NCBI GenBank assembly: GCA_026545765.1
Contig: CM048839.1
Coordinates: forward strand, 52,560,677-52,624,676
DNA: 64,000 nt
From: Plantago major
Lineage: Eukaryota; Streptophyta; Magnoliopsida; Lamiales; Plantaginaceae
Reading direction: 5' to 3'
Made by a program: the position numbers and the translations under genes. The notes beneath the pieces were generated by a model, which saw only the letters and a list, made by a program, of their open reading frames with translations, was not told the DNA's origin and ran no database searches. Below, one piece after another: positions 1-10,447 of the stretch; position 1 is the stretch's first letter, and each line of letters begins with the position of its first letter.

Positions 1-2244
1 ATATTCCAAATGGTATCCACAAGAACAGTGATATTACAAAGCTTGGAATGGATGTAAGTTTTTTTTTTTTTTTGTTCTCTTTCTTTTTTTTTGTCTCTAT
101 AGCCCCTGTTTGTTGTAGGTCTGGGGGATCTAGTTATATTTCTGTGAGATTTTATGTTATTTCTGAGGTTTTTTAGTTGTCTGTGGGATTTTAGTGGGAA
201 GTCTGTGAGTTTTTGTTGGGGATCTGTGGGAGTTTATGTCCATATGACTTGGACTTTTTTTTTTATTACAAGTGTGTGGCTTTTTAGAAATGATCTGTGT
301 GGTTCTTTTTTGATATATCATTGTGTTTACTTTTTTTTTTCGTAAAGTAAACGAATCATGGGCCATTTTCAAACGTGATTTCGACGTTGTGGCACATGCA
401 CATATGTCAAGGATTTGTCCTGGATTTGCCAAGTTTACATCAGCCAATGTTAATGCAGATGTCAATGTTGAGTTAGATAAAGGAGAATCTGCTGTTGTGG
501 CTTCGCAGTTAGTGCTCGATAATGTATGGGCGAAGGGTCTTTGGTGAGAAGTGTCTTTGAGAAGGGTGTTGTTGAGAAAGAGAAGACTGTGGGGGTCGCA
601 ACAATCTGATGAAAGCCAAAATTTCTGGGAGAACCCAGAAATTTGGGCAACATTTGATGCTATGGTTGAGGAGTTGCAGATGAAGAAGAAGAAGATCGAT
701 CGAGTTTTTCAAGCTCTATGATTTTGATCCCAAGAAGCAGTTTGATCTTGGGTTCAACACACCACCTGAAGATGATTGTGTTGTACAAAAGAAAGCAGTT
801 GAGACATTACAAACACAAGGGGATTTGAAACTATTTAATGAGCCATTTACTGATATTACTGATGGTGATTTATCACAGTTTGATGAGCTGATCAATGACT
901 CGCCTGAAAATGATGGTATGGGATGTTCACTACAGTGTGGCGTTGAGCATGTTACTTATGATTGTGTATCAAATCTGTTAAAAAAAATCATAAAGTTCTT
1001 GATGTTATGAAACTGCTAAGGAAGAAGGTTGTAGACTATTGTTTCTCTTAATATGTTCATCTATTAGGTGATGAACATTCGAAAGTCAGAGTTTATTGGG
1101 GTCCTAATTTCCTTCAATCAAACTGTTTTCTAGATGACATTCTTTCATTGGACGAGAACTGTTTGATTTATAGCCCTGTAATGGATTCATGGTCTATACT
1201 ATTGAATTATATAGAGCAAAAAGGAATCCTTCAAGGTTTTGGTTATTTTAGCATGATTTCATCATCTTGGAAAAGTCAGATCCTACCCTATAAAGTTCCC
1301 AGAGAAGTATAATAAGTTTATCGCAGATTTGGAAGATCTGATATTACGGCTAACAAGTTCATCAATTTAGAAAATACATCTTATAACGTGGGTTAGTAAT
1401 TTTCATTTCTGTATGTGATGTTTGTTTTATTATTATGGTGTATTTTTTATCAGGGGTCTGTGAGTTTTACATTTTTTCTTTGTTGTTTGTATATTCTTTT
1501 GCAGTTCTTTCTGCCATTGCACAATGGAGACCATTATACTCTGTTTGTAGTAGACACTCGTCTTGAAGTTATTCACTACATGGACAATTTACCAGTGACG
1601 GATGATAAATGGAAGAATGTCTCGAAGTTTGGAAACGTATTGGTTAGTTAAATTGTTCATTTAAGTTCTCTTTTTTATTTAAATGTATTTGTGTGGTTTT
1701 TTTTTCTTGTTTATAGATTTCTTGTGTATGTGTTCATTTGCAGAAGAAGTACTTTGGTTTTTTTCTGACTGCAAATAGTCACCCAGATGCCAAATTTGTC
1801 CCCAAATACCGTTTTGTGCACATGGAACTCCCATGGGATTTGATAGGAGAGGAGCGCAACAATGATTGTGGTGTTTATGTGATGTCAGAGATGAAAGATT
1901 TTCATGGATCATTGTATGAATGTCCTGATTTGATGGAACCATCAGGCCGATTACTTAGGAGGGCTGAGATTTGTGCTTCATTACTTCTATCATATATGAA
2001 TTTGGGGAGGAAAAATCTGCTTACAGCTGTGGAATTCTTTGCAAAGAACAAGCATTCCATGTTGAAAGAATTGAAAGAGAAAAAAGAAAAGGAGAAAGCT
2101 GAGAAAGAAGCAAAGGAGAAAGCCGAAAGGAGAAGCGAAGGAGAAGCAAAGGAAAAGGCTGAGCAAGAAGCAATGGAGAAAAATGCTAAGTCTATATTGT
2201 ATGAAAGAAAGAACAAGAGAAAAGTTCATTTTTCTGATCAGTAA
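1..2244 (+). pseudogene. ULP1-like protease gene, copy I, 3' part only
   Basis: The window opens 53 bases before the end of an exon. Later exons lie at about 345-1,396, 1,505-1,642 and 1,744-2,244, matching copy II at 10,448-12,371. The protease motifs are present: HYTLFVVD in the 1,505 exon and NNDCGVYVM in the last. The lysine/glutamate-rich tail is followed by a basic stretch, ERKNKRKVHF. This copy shares the older lesions of the other copies and adds its own. The acceptor before 345 reads CGT where the others have CAG, and scattered small indels lie near 540-700 and 1,220-1,400. Those clusters may partly be consensus error in the assembly. Confidence 0.8.
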
Positions 2245-2695
2245 ATAGTGTAGCAGAGAAACTCTAACTGTATTTTATTTTTAATCTATTACTGTTATAT
2301 TACTATATATGTGAGTTTTTATTCTTTGCATGGAATTCTAACATGTGTTTGTGAGTTTTTAATTCTATTACTGTTATATTACTATATATGTGTGGGATTT
2401 TATTCTTTGTCTGTGGATTTCTAACATGTGTCTGTGAGTTTTTAATTAGTGTCTAATGTAAATAAAGTTTTACTATGTTCAACATAAATATAACTGTATT
2501 TTAATTTTAATTATATTACTGTTATATTACTATATCTGTGGGATTTTATTCTTTTGCATGGATTTTTAAAATGTGTCTGTGAGTTTTTAATTATATTACT
2601 GTTATATTACTATATCTGGGATTTTATTCTTTGTCTGTGGATTTCTAGCATGTGTCTGTGAGTTTTTAAGATGTCAATAAAGTTTTACTATGTTC
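2245..2695 (+). repeat. Sense-oriented motif array downstream of the ULP1-like gene
   Basis: Non-coding spacer. Units of TGTGTCTGTGAGTTTTTAAT alternate with TATATTACTATAT blocks, giving a compound repeat of about 65-110 bases. All TCTGTG cores read in the direction of the upstream gene. The copies are 12,372-12,600 (shorter) and 22,214-22,655. Confidence 0.75.
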
Positions 2696-2800
2696 ACAGA
2701 TATATAAATGTAAAACCTAGTTCAAACTCACAAAAGGACTTTAAAAATTCCACAGATAAGGACTAAAAAATCACAAACACATGTTAGAATGGTCAACAGA
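2696..2800 (-). repeat. Antisense motif block upstream of the ULP-domain gene
   Basis: Here the same motif appears as its complement (CACAGATA, CTCACAAAAGG, CCACAGATAAGG, ATCACAAACACATG). The polarity switch at about 2,695 falls between the 3' end of one gene and the leader of the next. The same flip occurs at about 12,608 and 22,670. Confidence 0.65.
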
Positions 2801-2945
2801 ATGTCAAGGGTCACTCCTTTTTTCCCTCTTTTTTTTTCAAATTTGTTTTTACACTCATAAATGTAAACAGTAAACCCAGTAGATACGCTTCAACTGTTCA
2901 TTTCTTTCTTCTCCCAAAAGCACTTTCACTCAAATCAACTACAAT

Positions 2946-2954
2946 AAACCCTAG
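2946..2954 (+). promoter_or_regulatory. Telo-box in the leader of the ULP-domain gene
   Basis: AAACCCTAG lies 41 bases before the ATG, and again at 12,853-12,861 and 22,920-22,928 in the other copies. It is flanked by two copies of a CCAAAAGCAC leader repeat. Telo-boxes are known plant promoter and leader elements linked to expression in dividing cells. A role here is inferred from position only. Confidence 0.4.
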
Positions 2955-2994
2955 TTTGCTTCTTCTTCCAAAAGCACTTTTTTACTGTCTAAAT

Positions 2995-4583
2995 ATGAGA
3001 ACTAAGCAACAGATCCGTGATTACATAATGAAAACTAGAGGAAGAGCAATTGCAGAGGAAGAACAGTTGAACGTGGTAGAAAATGAAGATCTGGTGAACG
3101 TTCATTCAGATGAAGAACAATCGAATAGAGAGGGAAATGAAGATGTTCAATTTATTGGATCAAAGAGAAAAAGGAAATCGAAAAAACAACAAGTCATGGC
3201 AGTTGATGGGTTAGTTTTTTCCTCTTTTTGAAGTTTTTTGTCATTTTTTTGTGTGTTTTTGTACTTTACATGTTATTGAATCTCTGTTTGTTTTTTTTTT
3301 TTTTTTTATGTAGTGTTGAGATGAAATTTCAAACAAACTGTGTGCCTGGAAGGTTATTCAAATTGTTAAAAGGTTTGGGTGATGAGGAAAAGGAAACTCT
3401 TAGGTCAATAGGTTTTGGTGGAATACTTGACATTCAAATAAACAAATTGCCATTAGGACTTACTCCATTTATGGTGGAGAATATTGATGTTGATTCTATG
3501 GTTCAGAAAATTGGGTCTTTTAGTTATCAAATATCTGTCAAAGATGTTCAAGATGTGTTAATGTTGCCAAGAAACCCAAGCAAACCACTTCCAGTTAAGA
3601 CTGTGGCAAGGAAGTCTGTTAAGCTGTATGTTGAGAGATGGGAAGAGTTATTTGGTAAAAATAATGATGGGATTTTAGTTAGGTTTTTGGAAGAAGCTAT
3701 GAAAGTAAGTAAAGGTGAGGATTTTGCACAGATTTTTGTGATGTACGTTGTTGGAGTTCTGCTTGCACCAACATCTGGTAAAACAATAGATTTATCTCTG
3801 TTGCCTTATGTAGAAGATGTTTCATCCATAAGCACATATGATTGGTGTGGTTATGTTTATGAAAAACTTCAAAAAGCAATCAAAAGGTACAAAGATACTC
3901 ACTCTTCACAGAGTTCAAAAAGGCCAAGGCATTGCAATGGTTGTTTGTTGGTGCTTGTCATTTGTTATCTGCATAGGTTCCCAATGTATGGCAAGAATGA
4001 ATTTGTCGAAAGGCCATTGATAAAGCATTGGTCTACAGCTAAATTGGAAGAGAGGGTTAAGGCTGAAAAGGGAAACATTGGTGGTTTTGGTAAACTTTTG
4101 ATGTTGGACAATGTCTACCCAATCAGTTCCAACAAAGACGTTGAAGAAATGGCTGATGGAGGTTGCCTTGATAAGGGCAAAGGAATTACTGTGGATGAAG
4201 AAGTGAATGATCGTAAATTATCGTTCACTGTACCAAATGGCATCCTGACAGATTCAGAGATAGACAATATGAAACTATTTGTAATTTTTTTTTTCAAATT
4301 CTCTGTTCTTAGCCAAAATCCATATATATATAATTTTATAACCTTTTTTTTTTTTTTTCAGCCTATAGATGAATTGAAAGTAAAGCTTAGGAGGGACATT
4401 GAGGTAGTTGCAAACACTCATATTGGAAGACTGAATGTACTCAAAGGTTTTGAAGACCACTCTGAAGGATCCAACACCTTTACTTACTTATCAATAGTTG
4501 AATTTATTGCTAAGTACATGTTGGAGTATGTTGAAGAGATAAGAAATCCAAAAGCAGATAATGCAGGGGGCAGTACAAGTTAA
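2995..4583 (+). CDS. ULP-associated-domain protein without protease domain, copy 1
   Basis: Three exons with GT-AG borders: 2,995-3,209, 3,314-4,280 and 4,362-4,583, giving 467 aa with no stop. The N-terminus is short and charged, with a basic nuclear-type signal (KRKRKSKKQQ). It is followed by a domain clearly paralogous to the first half of the ULP1-like gene: GFGGILDIQINKLPLGL, QISVKDVQDVLMLPRNP, then CLLVLVICYLHRFPMYGK and IPNGI-like TVPNGILTD. There is no His/Asp/Cys protease region. The gene ends soon after the equivalent of the next exon. The start was chosen because ATG 2,995 follows a typical leader, and upstream in-frame sequence is leader-like. The role is not known. Related N-terminal domains occur in plant ULP1-like and VANC-type MULE proteins, so nuclear DNA binding or anti-silencing is possible. 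The second intron is 81 nt, in phase and stop-free, so its retention would not break the frame. Confidence 0.75.
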
Positions 4584-5114
4584 ATGGTGTAATTAATCAA
4601 ACACTTTTTTTTCTTTTTGTGTTTATAATGTTTGTCTATCCTTTTTTTTATTATCTACTTTTTATTATATATGTTATGTTTGTATTAATCATTTTTCAGT
4701 TTAACCTATGATTTAGTCTGGGATTCTGTTTGAATTGAGTCTGGGTTTTCTATTTTAATCTCACATATTTTTAATAAAATGTTACACATAATCATATAGA
4801 ATGCCACAGATACAATGTCAGAGTTTTTTTTAACCTATGATTAATCTCACAGATTCTTAATTAAATATTACATACAATTTGAGAGAATGCCACAAAAAGT
4901 TTTTTATGAAGAAGCATAAAGTTTTTTTTTTTTTAAACTAATTATGATTTTTAAATTTTTTAAGATTGAATCTCACAGGTTCATAATAAAACATCACAGA
5001 TAATAGATAGCATTCGACAGACACAGTTTTTTATTATCGAAAAGATGTTATCAAATGCCACACGTCATAATTGTTTTTTAAAGTACGCTTTTTTAGTATG
5101 ATTTTATTTTTCAA
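4584..5114. repeat. Spacer after the ULP-domain gene, motif polarity flips
   Basis: AT-rich non-coding spacer. The first part has sense units (TCTGGGATTCTG, GAGTCTGGGTTTTC). From about 4,760 the units are complementary (CTCACAGATTC, GCCACAGATAC, ATCACAGATAATAG). The copies are 14,476-15,013 and 24,558-25,094. In copy 3 the antisense part lies directly upstream of the orphan gene. Confidence 0.65.
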
Positions 5115-6449
5115 AGTGCCCAAATGGTATGGTATGGATATGGATATATGAGGCTAATCGAAATAATAGTATATTTTAGTTTGTCCAGAATGTTTGATGC
5201 TAAACTATTTAAAATTAGTCTCTTTTTGAACGATTGATGCTACGTTAATTATTTATAATATGTTTTAATGAGTCGCTTTTAATTTTTTCAATACTGAAAA
5301 TGAATTTTTGAATTTCAAAACTGGGCGCATCATTAGTATATAAATGAATGGGAAAATTACATACAGTACCCCTGCAATTGGACCCCGAAACAGATTCATC
5401 CCCGAATTTGAAACAATTACAAATACCCCCTTCTCGTTGACCAACACTCCAATGTCACAATTTCTCTCTCCTAGTTGGAATTTTTAAAGTTAAATAAGTA
5501 AAGATAAGATAAAATAAAATAAAAAATTTTAATAAAGAAACGATAAAATAAAATATAAACAAACAAACCCACTTCTTATTATACTACTCTTCTTCCTCCT
5601 ACATATCTTCTTCCTCCTCCTCCTCCTCCTCCTCCCCTTCTTCCTCCTACATCATTTCTTCTTCTCCAAATATGTAACGACCCGAAAAATTTAAGTAATA
5701 AAAATAAACTTCTTTATTTGAAATGTCTAGAGAAGACGCAAAAAGCGTTTTACACAAGTCTAAACAAAGCCACAAGCATCTACTAATCACTAATAAAACG
5801 AAGGGTTCAAAACAATTTTCCAAACAATCCCAAACTTATAAAAGAAACCCCACTCTCTGTTGTTGAACGTCTAAGAAGACTCCAAGATGCCAAAATCTAC
5901 AAGAAGGTAACAAATCAAGTGTGAGATAAAACTCAGTGAGGTTCTGTGCTAAGTGAACAACGAATTATGTAATAACGAAGTATGGTTTTTAAAATCAAAC
6001 AAATCTTAATATAAAAATAGTCTAAAAAAACATATAACGAAGCGAATAAATTATCGTTGGTGCAGTCAACCTTATAACCCCAATCCAAACCCTTATCACT
6101 CCAGACAGGGTGCTACCACTGTCAAATGAAGACGAAGACCCTGCCATGGTACAGGGGTGAAACACTACTACTCCCAAAGACCTCGACGACTTCTGCCTCG
6201 CGTTTAGGGATAATAAGCAGAGGTACTTCATGAACAACTCGACAGACATAACTGCCCAAGTATGTCCACTCAGAAACCCCCACCACCATTGCACACATAT
6301 CGGTCGAAGAAAATCAATCAATCAAATCAAACGAAGATCATAATAAATCATATACATATATATCTTTTTAGAGCGGAAGCATGAGAAAAAGATTTGATGC
6401 AGTTTTCAGAACTTGATTTCATGAGTTTCACAATATTTGAGATGCTATG

Positions 6450-6542
<93 letters not shown>

Positions 6543-8415
6543 ATATTAAAATAGCTTCTTGTAGTTTATGAAATATACATATACTTTTGGGTAGAACACC
6601 TTAGATGACCTTGCCAAATACCAACCCGCAAATCTTGATAAAAGGTAACACTACTTAACATTACATAAAACACTTATCGATACCCTTTAACCCCACAAAC
6701 GAGCATAAGCCAGTAGAATCAAGTAGGCATATAATTACATAATAATTTAACAATTTGTCGCTAACAATTATAAAGATAAGCAGTAACGTATATTTATCAC
6801 TAATCACACAATTATGCATATAATCTGACTAACTGGACAAGAACACACAATTATTTAAATATAACTTGATATGCTTCACAAGTCTGAACACAGAAATACA
6901 ATAACAGAGCAACAAGGTTGGCAATTTATGCAATAACATCAGCCAGTGATACAAATTGGATTACTAACAAAGCACTTAAAGAACACAAACATTAACATGT
7001 CACCAAGCACATATCTAACAACCTAATTATATGACTCATTAGGAGACTCACAAAGGATAAAATACACAGCACCTTCGAGTTCAAGTACATACAAATGTCC
7101 CTAATGAATGTAAGACCAACTATGTATAAGCTTTCTTGCCCAAAAGATCAAGCTAGCAATCAATAACAGTACGCCCAAGATTAATTCCAATAATTGCCCC
7201 AGTTAATTACAAATTGTAAATAACACTCAATAATAGCTTAACCAAAAACTATTGCAGTTCGATTCATTGGTATAAGGACGAACAATCAACAGCAAAATAG
7301 CACAGCAACAGCCACTAGTATTCTAACCCAGTCACAGCTCGGATTCAGATAAAATCCATGGAGTGAATTGATCAATCCAGTAAAGCAACACAGCAAGAAA
7401 CTGCAAACCTATTTGCCGACTTTAGAATCTACTAGACTCCCGACTGATACGCCTGCCGACCAGAGGCCAAGAACCACGAAAAAATCCCAATAATAAACAC
7501 ACAGCAACCACAGCAATCGACTGGAACAAAAGGAACAATCAGACGAACAAGAAGTTCGACCACAACGGGAACAGAGCAGCCAAATCGACTAACAAACATA
7601 CACACAGACTGAACAGCCAAAGAGGAAGAAGAAGAAAAGGAATCCAGCAATTCGATTCACCACAGCCACATCGAACTATAGCAAAACAAAGCAAAATGCA
7701 ATTCAAACACAGCCACTAGTACACAGGAGGGATAGAGTAAGGCTTCGACAAGCAATTCAACTGCTACGACCCGCAACAGTACAGAAACGGAAAAGAAGCC
7801 TGTCGACTCCAAAAGAAGAGCACAGGGCAAAGCGAAAATAGACACAGCAGGTCGAATCTCAAGCAGAAAAGGGAATCATGATTTGAACCCTACAGAAACA
7901 AGATAACCAACACGAACACCCATCCCAGACTCAATCAGAAGGAAGAAAAACACTTACCCAAAAGACGAATCGAAACCGAGCTAAATTACGAACAAACGGG
8001 TCGAAGCTCCCTAAATCTTATAATTGATTCTACAAAGAACACATAAGCATTGTTTCTGGAGTTAGGAAGAGAATCGAAAACGAGGACCCAAATTCTAAAG
8101 AGCGCTTTTTCCATTAGGCTTCGGAAAACCCGGTTTTTAAGTTTTTTCGGTCAGACCAGCGTTATTAATCGGGCAGGTTTTTAGTTCGAGCCGTTTTCAC
8201 ACACTTCGGCGTGTTTGTGCATGTTCTAACGTCTTTATCTTTTTCTTCATTTTTCTTGTTTGATTCACTTCACTTTTCATCATCATTTTGCTCCGATTGA
8301 ACTTCCTAAACGTAATTTTTTGAACTTTTTTTGTAGTTTTAGTGTTTGATTGTAGTTTTTTTTTCCCGTTTTTCTAATCTGTTTTTTTTCCTTCTTTTCT
8401 CACAGGTTGTATACA
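5115..8415. other. First 3.3 kb of segment B, no gene seen (and 15,014-18,254)
   Basis: No convincing coding region on either strand. Contents: a TTCCTCCTCC-rich run near 5,582-5,655, a TGTAACGACCCG motif at 5,673, a TA microsatellite at 6,450-6,542, and a long stretch rich in CAGCAACAG-like short words. The final 200 bases look like the leader and an intron end (CTCACAG) before the ATG at 8,416. It lacks the TCTGTG arrays of the rest of the element, so it may be foreign to it. The TGTAACGACCCG word is common at the edges of plant Ty3/gypsy LTRs, so an old solo LTR is possible. I could not define a matching end. Confidence 0.4.
6450..6542. repeat. TA microsatellite
   Basis: About 93 nt of TA repeats with three ACATAT interruptions. 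The counterpart in the second unit (16,349-16,375) has only about 27 nt, making this the most visible length difference between the two B copies. Confidence 0.9.
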
Positions 8416-8509
8416 ATGCCGAAGAGAAAATCAAGTGACAAAAATGTTCCATTGAAGAGTTTAATGGATGTTAAGCGTGAACATGGAGCATCAATGGGTT
8501 TACCTAAGT

Positions 8510-8886
8510 GTAAGTTTTCTAATCCGTGTGGATCTGTGACTTTTAGTATGGATCTGTGTCTTTTTAGTATGGATCTGTTTTTTAGTATGGGGTTGTTAGT
8601 TATAGTATGGATCTGTGTTTTTAGTTTTGTCGTGACTTTAGTAGTGGAGTCATGTGGTTTTAGTTAGTGTCTGTAAGTTTTAAGTCTTGGTCTGTGACTT
8701 TTAGTATTGTTTTTCTGAGTTCTAGTATGGATCTGTGGTTTTTAGTTTGTCTGTGACTTTAGTAGTGGGTTTGTGTTGTTTTAGATAGTGTCTGTAAGTT
8801 TTAAGTCTTGGTCTGTGGCTTTTAGTATGGTTTTTGAGTTTTAGTATGGGTCTTTGGTGGTATCTTATACTTTCTTTCTTGATTAC
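8510..8886 (+). repeat. Motif array in intron 1 of the ULP1-like gene
   Basis: About a dozen imperfect units of the type GGATCTGTGACTTTTAGTAT, spaced 20-30 bases, all with TCTGTG on the coding strand. The equivalent in copy III is 18,349-18,733. The following coding exon contains no such array. Confidence 0.75.
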
Positions 8887-10155
8887 AATGAATCCTTCTT
8901 ATGGACCCAATGAGACAATTAATATTGACCCTGAAGATATTCCAACAGAGAGGAAGAAGTTACCTAGGTTGAAGTTAAAGGTGAGGAGTAAGGATTGTAT
9001 TGATGACAACGCCACTAGGACTGATGTTGTTCACAAGGTGGCTGATGTTAGTGGGGAGGAGGAGGAGGATGTTTTTACTGGCAGGCTACAGTTGCATGTA
9101 GAAACTGATGGTTGTAACAACTTGTCTGTTGTGGTCGACCAAATGCAAAAGCCTCAAAGGAGACGCGCTAAAAAGCAGGTGGTAATTGTTGACGATGTAG
9201 TGAAACCATTTGAGCAGGCTACTTTACCGGGCAATTTCTTCAAGTTGGTTTCTACACTCACTGAAAAGCAAAGAGCCGATGTTGTTGATATTGGTTTTGG
9301 TAGTTTGCTACATTTCAAGATTAAGAGGATACCTGGTGGCATCATGCCATATTTAGTTAAGAATTTCGATCATGTTAGATTGATCCAAAAGGTTAATGAT
9401 GTTAAGTATCAAGTGTCTGTCAACGATGTATATGATATATTCATGTTACCTAGATTTACCTCCAATCAGATTATTCCCAAACCTGTTGATAAGGTGTTGA
9501 GGGATGAATTTGTTGATAAGTATAAGAAGACATCTGATGGTACTTCAGTTGGTCAAATAATATCAGTCATTAAGGAGAGATTGGCTGATGGTGGGGATGA
9601 GTTTAAAAGGCTTTTTGTTTTAGTTGCGTGTGGATGTATTCTGTCGCCAATTGCTAACCATGTGGTTGATTACACCCTGTTACCTTTTATGTGTGATACT
9701 TCAAAAATTAAAGAGCTTGATTGATGTGCTTTTGTTTTGGATAAATTGTCCAAGGGGGTTTTAAAGTATCAGAGTTCAGATAAAGGTATAAGTGTGTCTG
9801 GGTGTGTGTTGGTTCTTCTGATATCTTATATACATAGGTTCCCTTTCAAAGGTAAAAAAGAACCTACCACTCTTCCTCTAATCCAACATTGGCCTAACGA
9901 TAGATTATTGCAAAGGGTTTCGGATGAAAAGGGTGAGTTTGGTAATTTGATCCATTTGGCTGGGGTGTATCCTATTTCTGATGAGGGTGATGATGGTCCT
10001 TCTTGTCCTCCTCCTGATAGAGAATTAGTAGGTAAGGGTGAGTTTGACATTCCAGTGAATGCTGTTCTGCTGTTGATGTCGATGATGGGTTTTTGAAGTA
10101 TCATATTCCAAATGGTATCCACAAGAACAGTGATATTACAAAGCTTGGAATGGAT

Positions 10156-10447
10156 GTAAGTTTTTTTTTTTTTTTGTTCTCTTTCTTTTTTTTTGTCTCT
10201 ATAGCCCCTGTTTGTTGTAGGTCTGGGGGATCTAGTTATATTTCTGTGAGATTTTATGTTATTTCTGAGGTTTTTTAGTTGTCTGTGGGATTTTAGTGGG
10301 AAGTCTGTGAGTTTTTGTTGGGGATCTGTGGGAGTTTATGTCCATATGACTTGGACTTTTTTTTTTATTACAAGTGTGTGGCTTTTTAGAAATGATCTGT
10401 GTGGTTCTTTTTTGATATATCATTGTGTTTACTTTTTTTTTTTTCAG
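10156..10447 (+). repeat. Motif array in the third ULP1-like gene intron
   Basis: Units such as GTCTGTGGGATTTTAGTGGG and GTCTGTGAGTTTTTGTTGGG repeat in sense orientation between the donor (after 10,155) and the T-rich acceptor (before 10,448). Equivalent introns are 54-344 and 19,997-20,288. Confidence 0.75.

Larger units (their letters stand above)
1..5114. repeat. Tandem segment A, copy 1 (left end cut)
   Basis: Base 1 aligns with 10,103 and 19,944, and the match continues to 5,114. The segment holds the 3' part of the ULP1-like gene, a spacer of short motifs, the second ULP-domain gene and another spacer. The copies are almost identical over long stretches, but short clusters of small indels separate them, for example around 540-730 and 1,220-1,400 in this copy. 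Confidence 0.95.
5115..10102. repeat. Tandem segment B, copy 1
   Basis: Matches 15,014-19,943. It holds about 3 kb without a recognisable gene, then the 5' half of the ULP1-like gene. The A+B unit is about 10.1 kb here and 9.84 kb in the next repeat. Much of that difference comes from a TA run and from the spacer after the ULP1-like gene. Confidence 0.95.

Noticed and set aside
157-465. Reverse-strand reading frames opposite the ULP1-like exons
   Set aside because: They mirror coding exons and T-rich introns of the + strand gene and show no domain of their own. The same holds for the copies near 10,444-10,895 and 20,285-20,736, and for the Ser/Phe-rich frames opposite the Lys/Glu-rich tail.
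6022-7845. Reverse-strand frames in segment B (also 15,845-17,684)
   Set aside because: Short, of low complexity or Cys/Val-rich, without splice context or recognisable domains. The 99-aa frame changes length between copies through simple indels.
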